Positions 21,288 through 29,022 of a stretch of DNA of 33,948 bases are shown here, in pieces. The notes below the pieces were generated by a model. The model did no database searches. It was not told the origin of the DNA and was given only the letters and a program-made list of their open reading frames with translations. The stretch's first letter is position 1; the number at the start of each line of letters is the position of its first letter. The translations under genes and the position numbers were made by a program. The DNA is from Candidatus Aminicenantota bacterium (GTDB taxonomy: Bacteria; Acidobacteriota; Aminicenantia; UBA2199), in the NCBI GenBank assembly GCA_026393835.1, contig JAPKZK010000128.1:1-33948 (forward strand). The letters are read 5' to 3'.

Positions 21288-23045
21288 ATGAAAAAATATC
21301 TGATGATATTAATGATGTTGTCAATGGCCCTTGTCGTCGCGGTAGGAAACGGCTACGCTTCCGACCCCGTCGAAGGGTCGATATATGGGCACATTTCTTA
21401 TATAGAAGGAAACCCTAAAGTTATCAGGGCGGATCAAACCCAGGAAGACGCGGTAGTCAACATGCCGGTGGCCCCGGGCGATTTGTTGCTGACCGATGAT
21501 AATTCCCGCTGCGAACTGCAATTCGACAACGGGACCGTCATGCGGCTGGACAAACAATCCCGGCTAAAAGTGACCACGGTCCTGGCCAAATCCCTGACTT
21601 CCAATTGGAAAATTACCACCCTGGAACTCCAGGAAGGGAAACTGTATTCCATTAACCAATCGTATAACCGCGAACGTTTCCAGGTCATTACTCCCAACGC
21701 GGCCATTAACTTGATAAACAATTCCATGGCCACGATTATGCTCAAGGCGGGGGAAACCCACCTGGCCTGCGACAGGGGTAAATTCGAGGTGATGTACGGC
21801 GGCGAAGTGAAAAACCTGCAAGCTGATACGGTTCGCAAAGGCGAAGGCTATATCGTAACCGCCGATAACAAGTTTGTAAAAAATGAAAAGCGGGACATCG
21901 ATTTCCTGGCCTGGAACCAGTATATCAATAACAATTTCAAGGAACTGCATTACGGCATCAGCAAGGTTCCCCAAAAATTATATAAATATTCCAAAGGCCT
22001 GGTAACCTGGGCGGAAAAATGGTCTTCACTGGTGGGCGAATGGGTGTATGACGATCTTTTCGGTTATGTGTGGAAACCGCTGGACCCGAGATATGCTCAC
22101 CCGGGACGCCTCTTCGTCAATGCCTCCTATACGAAAATTAACGGCCAGGTATTCCTGGTCCCCAATGAACCGTGGGGCTGGGTGCCGGCGCACATGGGTA
22201 CATGGGTCTGGATGAAATGGGGATGGACATGGATCCCCGGCAATGCGTTCACCCCGGGTATGGGCTGGTACGCCTTTGAAGATTTCAATTACCCTTTTTA
22301 TTATTCCACCCTTTACTACTGGATGGATAGAATTTACGGCGGTTTTGATTACTACTGTTCCTACCGCAACTACGGCATCGACCATTGGCGGATGGCTTAC
22401 GAAACAAAATATAATAAGACGGCGCCCAAACCTTCGTATAAGGATGTTCCTAAAGAAATCCACGCTATTTTCAAAAAAATGGATAAAACTCCTGTGCTCA
22501 ATATTCAAAACCGGTTGGGTAAACTGGGCCCGGAAATGGAGCAAGCGATGTTGAAAGTGAACTCTATGGCCGAGCACGCTAACCGGGCAGGCAAACCGGC
22601 AAGCCCGGCGAAACCGGCTGTTCCCGGGTCTGAAAAAGTGCTGAACACCAGCCCTTCCAATATCATCAACACGCTCAAATACTCCTATATGACGAAAGAC
22701 AACTCCGCAAAAAATGTGAAAACATACCGCGACTGGAACCCGGATAAGGCGTGGGCCTTTAATAATGGCGTTAAAGTTCAATATTCCAGCAAAACCAATG
22801 AAGTGGTGTGCCCAACCCTGGGTCTTCGTTCCAGCCAGGTCACACAGCGACAAATGAACGCGTTGACTATGGGGAGCCAGGGACATTCCGGTATGGGGAA
22901 TTCCAGGGGCTTCGGTTCATCGGTAGGCATAGGCAGCGACGGACATTCAAGCGCGCCGGGAAGTTCGAATCTCGGCGGCCCCACCTCGATCAGCAGCAGT
23001 AGAGGCGGCGACTCTGGCGGTAAAGCCCAGGAAAAGAAAGATTAA
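21288..23045 (+). CDS. Secreted FecR-domain protein with tryptophan-rich (DUF6600-like) domain
   Basis: I chose the ATG at 21288 because GGAGG lies five bases upstream and a signal peptide follows directly (MKKYLMILMMLSMALVVAVGNGYA); the frame is open further 5' but without such signals. The protein has 585 residues. Residues about 30-190 are a FecR-type beta domain (GDLLLTDDNSRCELQFDNGTVMRLD, ITPNAAINLINNSMATI). Residues about 250-330 are very rich in Trp/Tyr/Gly (WVYDDLFGYVWKPL, PWGWVPAHMGTWVWMKWGWTWIP), the repeat style of DUF6600 exported proteins. The C-terminus is low-complexity Gly/Ser. The family is exported to the periplasm or surface and its role is unknown; there is no sigma factor or TonB receptor next to it, so it is not a classic FecR signal transducer. 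Confidence 0.8.
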   Translation: MKKYLMILMMLSMALVVAVGNGYASDPVEGSIYGHISYIEGNPKVIRADQTQEDAVVNMPVAPGDLLLTDDNSRCELQFDNGTVMRLDKQSRLKVTTVLAKSLTSNWKITTLELQEGKLYSINQSYNRERFQVITPNAAINLINNSMATIMLKAGETHLACDRGKFEVMYGGEVKNLQADTVRKGEGYIVTADNKFVKNEKRDIDFLAWNQYINNNFKELHYGISKVPQKLYKYSKGLVTWAEKWSSLVGEWVYDDLFGYVWKPLDPRYAHPGRLFVNASYTKINGQVFLVPNEPWGWVPAHMGTWVWMKWGWTWIPGNAFTPGMGWYAFEDFNYPFYYSTLYYWMDRIYGGFDYYCSYRNYGIDHWRMAYETKYNKTAPKPSYKDVPKEIHAIFKKMDKTPVLNIQNRLGKLGPEMEQAMLKVNSMAEHANRAGKPASPAKPAVPGSEKVLNTSPSNIINTLKYSYMTKDNSAKNVKTYRDWNPDKAWAFNNGVKVQYSSKTNEVVCPTLGLRSSQVTQRQMNALTMGSQGHSGMGNSRGFGSSVGIGSDGHSSAPGSSNLGGPTSISSSRGGDSGGKAQEKKD

Positions 23046-23057
23046 GTTGTCATCAAC

Positions 23058-23091
23058 GACCAGGAACCCTTTCGAGAAAGGGTTCCTGGTC
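23058..23091. terminator. Perfect 16-bp stem between convergent genes (CCAGAAACC-family palindrome, copy 3)
   Basis: GACCAGGAACCCTTTC / GAAAGGGTTCCTGGTC around GA. It carries compensatory changes compared with copies 1 and 2 (AAACC to GAACCC with the partner changed too) and the trailer 'cctcctaaagcttttaatta'. Sitting between the fecR-like and polA 3' ends, it probably serves as a two-way terminator. Confidence 0.65.
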
Positions 23092-23141
23092 CTCCTAAAG
23101 CTTTTAATTATAAAGAATTTTTGGGGGTGTTTTTACTTTAT

Positions 23142-25856
23142 TTATTTGAACTTTATATCTTCCATGGCGCCCCAGGTTTTGCCTTTTTTCAAGGTCACCT
23201 TTAAAGGAACATTCAACTTCAGGGCATTTTCCATTTCACTTTTGACGATGTGAAAAAGCTCTGCTTCTTCTTCAGGGGGATATTCGAAAACTAATTCGTC
23301 GTGCACCTGCATAATCAACCGGGTTTTCATAGTTTCCAATTTTTTATGGATCTTGAGCATAGCGATTTTGATGATGTCGGCGGCGCTTCCCTGGATAGTG
23401 GTATTGATGGCCATGCGTTTGCCGTTCTCTTTGACGGTTTTGTTGGAGCTGAGAAGCTCGGGGATATGCCGGCGCCGGCCGGAAATGGTTTTCACTTCGG
23501 GATAGACTTCGGCCCCGGCCAGTACTTCTTCCATATAGGCTTTCACCCCGATGTATTTTTCAAAGTACATATCGATAAAACTCTGGGCCTCTTTATAACT
23601 GACGCCCAATTCTTTGGATAGGGAAAAAGCGCCGCTGCCGTAAAGGACGGAAAAATTGATCACCTTGGCCCGTTTGCGCCGCTCTTTCGCACTTAAAAAG
23701 AGGTCTTTGCCGAATACGGTATCGGCGGTATGCTGATGGATATCGAAATCATTTTCAAAGGCTTCCACCAGGTTTTTATCTTTGGAAAAATGGGCCATGA
23801 CCCTTAATTCGATCTGGGAATAGTCGGCCGCCAGGAGCAATTTCCCTTCCTGGGAAATAAATGCATCCCGGACATCGATCCCCCCGGTCTCACCCACGGG
23901 GATATTCTGCAAATTGGGGTCGGAAGAAGATAACCGGCCCGTGGCGGTGACGGTCTGGTTATACGACGTGTGGACGCGATCGCCGGCATCCACGGTGGCC
24001 AACAATCCCTCCAGGTAGGTGGATAATATTTTCTTGTAGGTCCGGTAGTCGATGACCTTCGCCACGATGGGGAAACTTTTTAACTCGCTTAATACTTCAT
24101 TATCGGTGGAATAGGATTTGGTTTTGCGGGTCCGTTTCTTTACCGGGAGGTTCATTTTTTCAAACAATAATTCCCCCAACTGCTGCGAGGAATTGACGTT
24201 GAAGCGATGTCCGGCAAGGGAATATATTTCCTCTTCGATCTCATTGATGGTTTTTTGGAACCGGCGCGCCGCTTCCTTTAAGAATGCCACATCCAACTTT
24301 ACGCCCACATATTCCATGTCGGCCAGCACTTTTACCAGGGGCATCTCGATGGTTTCGTACAAACGGCGTAAATCTTTTTCGTCGATCTCTTTTTCCATGC
24401 GCTTGATCAAGCGGAGGGAAAGGTTGGAATCATCGATGCAGTAGCGGCTTAATCGGTCCATGTCGACGGCGATTAAAAGCCCCTGGTCTTTGTCTTTGCC
24501 CACCAGTTCATTGTATTCCACCTGTTTGTAATTGAGCAGTTCCAGGGTGAGGTCCTTGAGGCCGTGCGCCCGGCGGTTGGCATGGAGCAAATAGGACATG
24601 ATCATGGAGTCGTCCCGGATTCCTTTCACATCGATGCCGTATTTCTTCAAATGTAAGATGTCGAACTTTAAGTTATGGCCGGTTTTTTTGATGTCGTGGC
24701 TTTCGAAAACGTCTTTCAATTCGGTTTTAAAGTCGGCCAGGGTAAGAGTAATGTCCGGGTACTGGTTTTTTTGATATATTAAGGGGAGATAATAGCCTTC
24801 GTTCTCAAAGGAGATGGAGAGTCCCACGACGTCTGTTTTGAAAAATTCGAGGCCCGTGGTTTCGAGGTCATAGGCGAAATATTTTTGTTCCAATATTTTC
24901 TTTTTCAGTTCTTTGAGTTGGTTAAGGTTTTTGATGATTTCGTATTTTATATCCAGTGGGGTCCCGGCCTTTTCTTTTTCTTTGACTTTTTCTCCTTCTT
25001 CGCCGCCCCTTAAGCGTTTCAAAAGGCTAGTGAAAGAAAATTTTTCATAGAGGGCGATTAACCGCTCGTTTATTTGGTCTTTAAATGGTTCGAAAGCAAT
25101 ATCGATATTCAATTGCGGCGCATTGGCCAGGTCGATCAATTGCCTGGCGATATGGAGGGAATCGAGATTTTCCTGGATTTTGGTTTTGACTTTTTCGCCT
25201 ACCTCTTCGAGGTGTTGGAGTAAATTGTCTACGGAACCGAATTGTTCGATGAGTTTGAGGGCGGTTTTTTCGCCGATGCCGGGCACGCCCGGGATATTAT
25301 CGGATGAATCGCCGGTAAGGGATAGATAATCGACGATTTGTTCGGGCAAGACGCCGAAATGTTCTTTGATCCCCTGGGCATAGAGTTTCTCTTTCAATTT
25401 GGGGTGAAAAATGGCAATATTTTCACCGGCGGCCGTCAATTGAAAGAGGTCTTTATCCGCGGTAAAGATGACCACCTGGTTGCCCAGGGCGGCTTCGCGT
25501 TTGGAGATGGAGGCGATGATATCGTCGGCTTCGAAACCGGGGAATTCAAAGGCGGGGATGCCCCTGGCTTCCAGGTACTCTTTAATATGGGGGAGCTGCG
25601 CCACTAATTCTTCGGGCGGGGTCAGGCGTTTGGCTTTGTATGCGCTGAACAAATGGTGGCGAAACGTTTTTTCCCTGACATCGAAGGCAACGCCGATGCG
25701 CTGGGGTTTCAAGTCCCGGATTAAATTTTCAACCCGGGTGATAAATCCGTAGGTGGCGCCCGTGGGTTCGCCTTTCAGGGTTCTCATTTCCCGGTACGAA
25801 TAAAAGGAACTGAAAACCAGGTACATTCCATCTATTAATAAAATTGTCTCTGTCAT
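23142..25856 (-). CDS. polA: DNA polymerase I
   Basis: The protein has 904 residues with all three domains. The 5' nuclease covers 1-290: LLIDGMYLVF, FEADDIIASISK, IFTADKDLFQL, LTGDSSDNIPGVPGIGEKTA. The 3'-5' exonuclease appears active: ExoI YDLETTG (Asp330, Glu332), ExoII GHNLKFDILHL, ExoIII YCIDD. The polymerase has motif A LLAADYSQIELRVMAHFS (Asp678), motif B KRAKVINFSVLYG and motif C IMQVHDELVFEYP (Asp853). Many bacterial PolI proteins have lost proofreading residues; this one keeps them. A lysine/glutamate-rich linker (GGEEGEKVKEKEKAG) joins nuclease and exonuclease. It acts in Okazaki fragment processing and repair gap filling. The 113-residue gene 52 bases upstream is probably in the same operon. 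Confidence 0.97.
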   Translation of the reverse strand: MTETILLIDGMYLVFSSFYSYREMRTLKGEPTGATYGFITRVENLIRDLKPQRIGVAFDVREKTFRHHLFSAYKAKRLTPPEELVAQLPHIKEYLEARGIPAFEFPGFEADDIIASISKREAALGNQVVIFTADKDLFQLTAAGENIAIFHPKLKEKLYAQGIKEHFGVLPEQIVDYLSLTGDSSDNIPGVPGIGEKTALKLIEQFGSVDNLLQHLEEVGEKVKTKIQENLDSLHIARQLIDLANAPQLNIDIAFEPFKDQINERLIALYEKFSFTSLLKRLRGGEEGEKVKEKEKAGTPLDIKYEIIKNLNQLKELKKKILEQKYFAYDLETTGLEFFKTDVVGLSISFENEGYYLPLIYQKNQYPDITLTLADFKTELKDVFESHDIKKTGHNLKFDILHLKKYGIDVKGIRDDSMIMSYLLHANRRAHGLKDLTLELLNYKQVEYNELVGKDKDQGLLIAVDMDRLSRYCIDDSNLSLRLIKRMEKEIDEKDLRRLYETIEMPLVKVLADMEYVGVKLDVAFLKEAARRFQKTINEIEEEIYSLAGHRFNVNSSQQLGELLFEKMNLPVKKRTRKTKSYSTDNEVLSELKSFPIVAKVIDYRTYKKILSTYLEGLLATVDAGDRVHTSYNQTVTATGRLSSSDPNLQNIPVGETGGIDVRDAFISQEGKLLLAADYSQIELRVMAHFSKDKNLVEAFENDFDIHQHTADTVFGKDLFLSAKERRKRAKVINFSVLYGSGAFSLSKELGVSYKEAQSFIDMYFEKYIGVKAYMEEVLAGAEVYPEVKTISGRRRHIPELLSSNKTVKENGKRMAINTTIQGSAADIIKIAMLKIHKKLETMKTRLIMQVHDELVFEYPPEEEAELFHIVKSEMENALKLNVPLKVTLKKGKTWGAMEDIKFK

Positions 25857-25908
25857 CGATCACGCAGCATTCTTCAAGTGTTAAGCGTCAAGCGTCAACC
25901 GCTAACGT

Positions 25909-26250
25909 TTACCCGGGATGTGTTTCTTCATTAATGAGGTATTCCAGCACCATTTCGTCCAGGGGGACATCGTCAATGACCTGGGTTTCCATGGAAATCA
26001 GGTGCATGAATTTCCCGCCCCTCAGTTCGGTAATTACTTCATCATGTTGGGTTTTCATAATGTCTTTGATGCGTTTCCTGATGTCGGTTTTTTTCAGCAG
26101 GTGGGCGTACCCGATGCGCCTGGATAATAGTATCTCGCCGCTGTGATAGACCAGGGTTTCCACCAGTGGATTATCCTGGCCTTTATCCTCTGTCTGGATA
26201 TGAAACATTTCATCCCTAAACTTAACGTCTGTATTAAATCCTACTATCAT
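25909..26250 (-). CDS. Small conserved hypothetical protein upstream of polA
   Basis: The protein has 113 residues: MIVGFNTDVKFRDEMFHIQTEDKG, then ETLVYHSGEILLSRRIGYAHLL, a lysine/arginine helix (IRKRIKDIMKTQHDEVITELRGGKFMHL) and an acidic tail. I recall similar short proteins in Acidobacteriota and Deltaproteobacteria with the same 'MIVGFNTDV...FHVQTED' opening, but with no known function. It has no signal peptide, membrane segment or cysteine cluster. It is same-strand and 52 bases from polA, so co-transcription is likely. Confidence 0.65.
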   Translation of the reverse strand: MIVGFNTDVKFRDEMFHIQTEDKGQDNPLVETLVYHSGEILLSRRIGYAHLLKKTDIRKRIKDIMKTQHDEVITELRGGKFMHLISMETQVIDDVPLDEMVLEYLINEETHPG

Positions 26251-26566
26251 GGGAAAATCATAATGTATTATCCGATTTTTGTCAAGAAAAAAAATATTAT
26301 GCCATAAAAATAGCCGCGAAGAACGCGAAGAACCGCGAAGAAAAAAACTTGGCGTGCCGTCTCTTGAATTTGGTAAATTTGGGGACAGGCAAGATAAAAT
26401 TTTTTTGTTGCGCCTGCCCTTTTCATTTTAATAGGAAAAAGGGGCGGACACGAAGGTCCGCCCCTACCAAAAGTTAGGCTGCCGGCAGGGGGGGGTATAT
26501 GCTCCCCGCGCCGCGGGGCTTCGGCAGAGATTCTTTTAAGGAATTATGGAAATTAACATAAAAAAA
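26251..26566. other. Intergenic repeats and hairpins before the AbiE locus
   Basis: No gene is seen. An inverted 'tagccgcgaagaacgcgaag' copy lies at 26311-26341. AAATTTGGGGACAGGC at 26375-26390, with a distant partial complement gcgcctgccc at 26410-26420, belongs to the GGGGACA family. A GGGGCGGAC hairpin is at 26441-26464. A CCCCGCG-c-CGCGGGG hairpin at 26504-26518 is nested in CTGCCG/CGGCAG. Confidence 0.65.
26441..26464. repeat. GGGGCGGAC hairpin ('rggggcggac...gtccgcccctac' family)
   Basis: Nine-base perfect arms with a six-base loop. Similar hairpins bounded by gccccta lie at 33451-33471 (GGGCGGATT) and, more degenerate, inside 18584-18597. Confidence 0.65.
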
Positions 26567-26614
26567 TGTTACAATATGTCGGTAGATAAAAATAAATACC
26601 GACATTTTGTAACA
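26567..26614. promoter_or_regulatory. AbiEi operator: 18-bp inverted repeat
   Basis: TGTTACAATATGTCGGTA (26567-26584) and its complement (26597-26614) match at 17 of 18 positions around a 12-base AT-only-but-one spacer, ending 13 bases before the ATG. AbiEi antitoxins are known to bind inverted repeats in their own promoter and repress it; this is the obvious site. Confidence 0.7.
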
Positions 26615-26627
26615 AGGTGAAGACGTC

Positions 26628-27229
26628 ATGAAAACTTCTAAAGTCAGCGAAGTTATTGAGCTTATAAGAAGAGGGGGTATCCTGCGCCCGCGGGACCTTG
26701 ATGTTTACAGCATCCCACGGGAATACTTCCGCCGCCTTTACAGGGAGGGTCTCATCGATAAAATAGGAAGGGGCCTTTATACTCTTAGAGACCTCAATAT
26801 AACCGAACATCACAGCCTGGTGGAGGCATGTAAAAAATTCCCCATGGGACTATATGTTTGCTGTCGGCGCTGCATTTCCATGACCTGACTACTCAACTTC
26901 CTTTTGAAGTCTGGATTGCCATCGATAATAAAGCAAGGAAACCAAAACAGGAAACCCTGGCCCTGCGGGTAGTGCGCTTTTCAGGGGATGCCTTGAATGC
27001 CGGCGTAGAAGAGCATATTATAGAAAATATAAGAATACGGGTATATAATCCTGCCAAGACTGTTGCCGATTGTTTTAAATATCGCAATAAAATCGGTTTG
27101 GATGTGGCCCTGGAAGCGCTTAAAGATTGCCTGGATAAAAAGCAATGCACCATAGATCAACTCTGGGAATATGCCCGGCTCTGTAGGGTCTCCAATGTCA
27201 TGCGTCCTTACCTGGAGAGCGCTCAATGA
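26628..27229 (+). pseudogene. abiEi: AbiEi-type antitoxin / transcriptional regulator, single frameshift
   Basis: The ATG at 26628 follows AAGGTG by eight bases. The first frame encodes the winged-helix N-terminus (VSEVIELIRRGGILRPRDLDVYSIPREYFRRLYREGLIDKIGRGLYTL) up to about residue 75. The rest, ICLLSALHFHDLTTQLPFEVWIAIDNKA to MRPYLESAQ, continues in another frame. A single-base loss near 26849-26852 explains it: restoring one base gives FPMG-x-ICLLSALHFHD, the family's usual sequence. AbiEi proteins neutralise the AbiEii nucleotidyltransferase toxin and repress the operon. It could be a sequencing error, but the toxin is broken too, so decay is more likely. The N-terminal DNA-binding half remains translatable. 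Confidence 0.75.
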
Positions 27230-27321
27230 GTCTGGCACAGTCAGTAAGACAACGCCTGTTAAACCTTTCCCGGGAAACGACTGAACCCTATAAAATTTGG
27301 GGACAGTCAAATTTTTCTTGA
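27226..27321 (+). pseudogene. AbiEii toxin remnant, 31 codons
   Basis: An ATG overlapping the antitoxin stop (ATGA, 27226-27229) begins MSLAQSVRQRLLNLSRETTEPYK, the standard opening of AbiEii nucleotidyltransferase toxins (normally about 300 residues). At about 27293 the sequence turns into 'aaatttggggacagtcaaat', the same repeat as at 26375, and the frame ends at TGA 27319-27321. The catalytic domain is gone. Confidence 0.7.
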
Positions 27322-27453
27322 CTTTTGGGGCAGTATGTGGTAATACTGTGACTTCTATATGCAGCTATCCAGATTTTGTATGCGGCTGGGATTAGATAAA
27401 CATAGATGAATTATGATGCTAAATATAAAATAAATAAAAGGAGAATTACGATC

Positions 27454-27636
27454 ATGAAAACAAAACAACCGGAGAAAAAGCTCAAATTATCAAAGGTCAC
27501 CATTGCCACCTTAAACAACCAACAGATGAAAGGCATCGCTGGCGGAGCTCAATCCATTGGCCCCCTGGGTGGTTGCAATTCGTTCATTACATGTTTTTCG
27601 ATCTGCACTTCTTGTCAAGACCTTTGTGACCAATAA
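27454..27636 (+). CDS. Class I lanthipeptide-type RiPP precursor peptide (orphan)
   Basis: The ATG at 27454 follows AAAGGAG by ten bases; an upstream ATG at 27406 lacks a ribosome site. The peptide has 60 residues. The leader is lysine-rich and carries KLKLSKVTIATLNNQQMKGIAGG, the 'L.K.TIA.LN..QM..I.GG' pattern of Bacteroidetes-style class I lanthipeptide precursors. The double glycine at 30-31 is the likely cleavage site for a C39-type peptidase, with a second GG at 39-40. The core has five cysteines (41, 47, 51, 54, 58) and six Ser/Thr residues able to form lanthionine bridges. No LanB, LanC, transporter or peptidase is in the window, so maturation would have to come from elsewhere. It follows the AbiE remnant by about 130 bases and is followed by a terminator-like hairpin at 27783. 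Confidence 0.78.
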   Translation: MKTKQPEKKLKLSKVTIATLNNQQMKGIAGGAQSIGPLGGCNSFITCFSICTSCQDLCDQ

Positions 27637-27900
27637 CTGGTCTCAATATGAGAAGTCGTCGAGTAGAGGGTTAAGGAGTTCAGTTTAGACTTCGTCTTTG
27701 TCTATTTTTTCCTCTTGTGATCCGTAAGGACCATTTTCAAAAGAGTTTCTAGCCGTTGAAGGCATAGAAGAGACAGTGAGTCGGGGGCGTTTTTTATAAA
27801 AACTGCCCCCTTATTCGCTTTCGTGTCTGATCCTTTTATGAAAGTAAAATCTTCCGGCCCAGTTCTACAATAAAAATTCGGGACAGTTAAATTGTGGGTA
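27637..27900. other. Intergenic stretch after the lanthipeptide gene
   Basis: No gene is seen. It contains the hairpin at 27783-27810 and another GGGACAG remnant at about 27880-27886. Confidence 0.5.
27783..27810. terminator. GC-stem hairpin with T/A core
   Basis: GGGGGC, a T-run and complementary A-run, then GCCCCC. It lies between the convergent lanthipeptide (+) and AEC transporter (-) genes and may terminate either. Confidence 0.5.
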
Positions 27901-28860
27901 TTATAAAGCGGGGAAAAATTTTTCGATGACCACGTACCACAAGGGAATGGTTGCCAACGAGATCAACGTGGAAAATGTAATAATGCCTGCCAGTAGTTCT
28001 TTATCCATTTCCGAATGGTCCACGAAGAAAACCGTCAGGGCCGCCGTCGGCATAATGGATTCCATCAGGATAACCCGCCCCGTCAACAGATCCGGGGAGA
28101 AAAGGAAACGGGTAATGACCAACGTCGCAAAGCCCAGGGCAAATCCCCCGATCAACCGGGTAAATGTAGCCGCGGCAATGATTTTGAAATTTGCTTTCGG
28201 CATGATCAAAGCGAAATTCAGCCCGATGACCATCAGGATCATGGGAATCGTAAACACGGCAAATTTATCCACCAGATCCGAGATGATTCCCGGTATAGGA
28301 ATATGGAATCGGTTCATCACAATTCCAAGCAATGCGGCCGCCAGGGCAACTCCCCCGTTACTGATAATCAATGAGAGAAACGATCGCTTACCGTCTTTTG
28401 AACCCTGACGATGGGCCAGCCAGAATCCACCCAGCAGGAACACCGGCCAGAAAAAGATGGTGAAGAAAACAGCCCGCGTAAAAGCCGCTTCGCCGTAAAA
28501 CGAATGCACTACACCCCATCCCAGGAACATGTAATTCCCCATGGATACGGCAAAAGCGTAGGTATCCCGGTGGGGTTTAACATGGGAGACAACCTGGGAT
28601 AACAGGTAAGCGGCCCCCGTATAAAGGATGCATAATAATACGAAAGCAAAAATGGACGGTAATAATTGATCCAGGACCGATGTTTCCGTTTTGTAGAGGT
28701 TTTTGAAGACGAGGAAGGGGACGCACACGCGGATGACGAATTTCCGCAGGACGTCGGTTTCTTTATCGTTGAATATGCGGGTAAGGCGTAGGAGGTATCC
28801 CACGCCGATGGGCAGAACCAGGACCAGCAGCAGCATTAAAATATCCGTAAAATTTTTCAT
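27901..28860 (-). CDS. AEC-family transporter (auxin efflux carrier-like permease)
   Basis: The protein has 319 residues and about ten hydrophobic segments in two groups of five, the AEC/BART fold: LLLVLVLPIGVGYLLRL, VIRVCVPFLVFKNLY, FAVSMGNYMFLGWGVVHSFYG, then ISNGGVALAAALLGIVMNRFHIPIPGI, FTIPMILMVIGLNFAL and LMESIMPTAALTVFFVDHSEMDKELLAGIITFSTLISLATIPLW. The second-half GxxMP.A.....A......E motif is typical. The family exports or imports small organic anions such as malate; substrate cannot be told from sequence. It is single, with no obvious operon partner. Confidence 0.88.
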   Translation of the reverse strand: MKNFTDILMLLLVLVLPIGVGYLLRLTRIFNDKETDVLRKFVIRVCVPFLVFKNLYKTETSVLDQLLPSIFAFVLLCILYTGAAYLLSQVVSHVKPHRDTYAFAVSMGNYMFLGWGVVHSFYGEAAFTRAVFFTIFFWPVFLLGGFWLAHRQGSKDGKRSFLSLIISNGGVALAAALLGIVMNRFHIPIPGIISDLVDKFAVFTIPMILMVIGLNFALIMPKANFKIIAAATFTRLIGGFALGFATLVITRFLFSPDLLTGRVILMESIMPTAALTVFFVDHSEMDKELLAGIITFSTLISLATIPLWYVVIEKFFPAL

Positions 28861-28927
28861 TGTCCATTATTCTACCAGATAAAAACGAAGTCTGCAAATG
28901 AAGAAGAAAAAGGGAGAAGTAAGAGTT

Positions 28928-29017
28928 GCCACCAAGACACAAAGACACAAAGGTACACCAAGGTTTTTTTAATAATATACCCCTTGGTGTACCTTTGTGC
29001 CTTCGTGCCTTTGTGGC
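28928..29017. repeat. 90-bp hairpin of the 'cacaaagacacaaagg' family
   Basis: 36-base arms (28928-28963 and 28982-29017) match at about 32 of 36 positions around an 18-base T/A-rich loop. The inner 20 bases, ending ggtacaccaagg, are a perfect match. It sits between the AEC gene's 5' end and the 3' end of the coiled-coil gene and could terminate the latter. Confidence 0.85.
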
Positions 29018-29022
29018 TATTT

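Noticed and set aside
22026..22886. 286-codon minus-strand open frame
   Set aside because: It is the antisense of the FecR/tryptophan-rich gene, which has a ribosome site, signal peptide and recognised domains; the antisense protein is His/Arg/Phe-rich with no motif.
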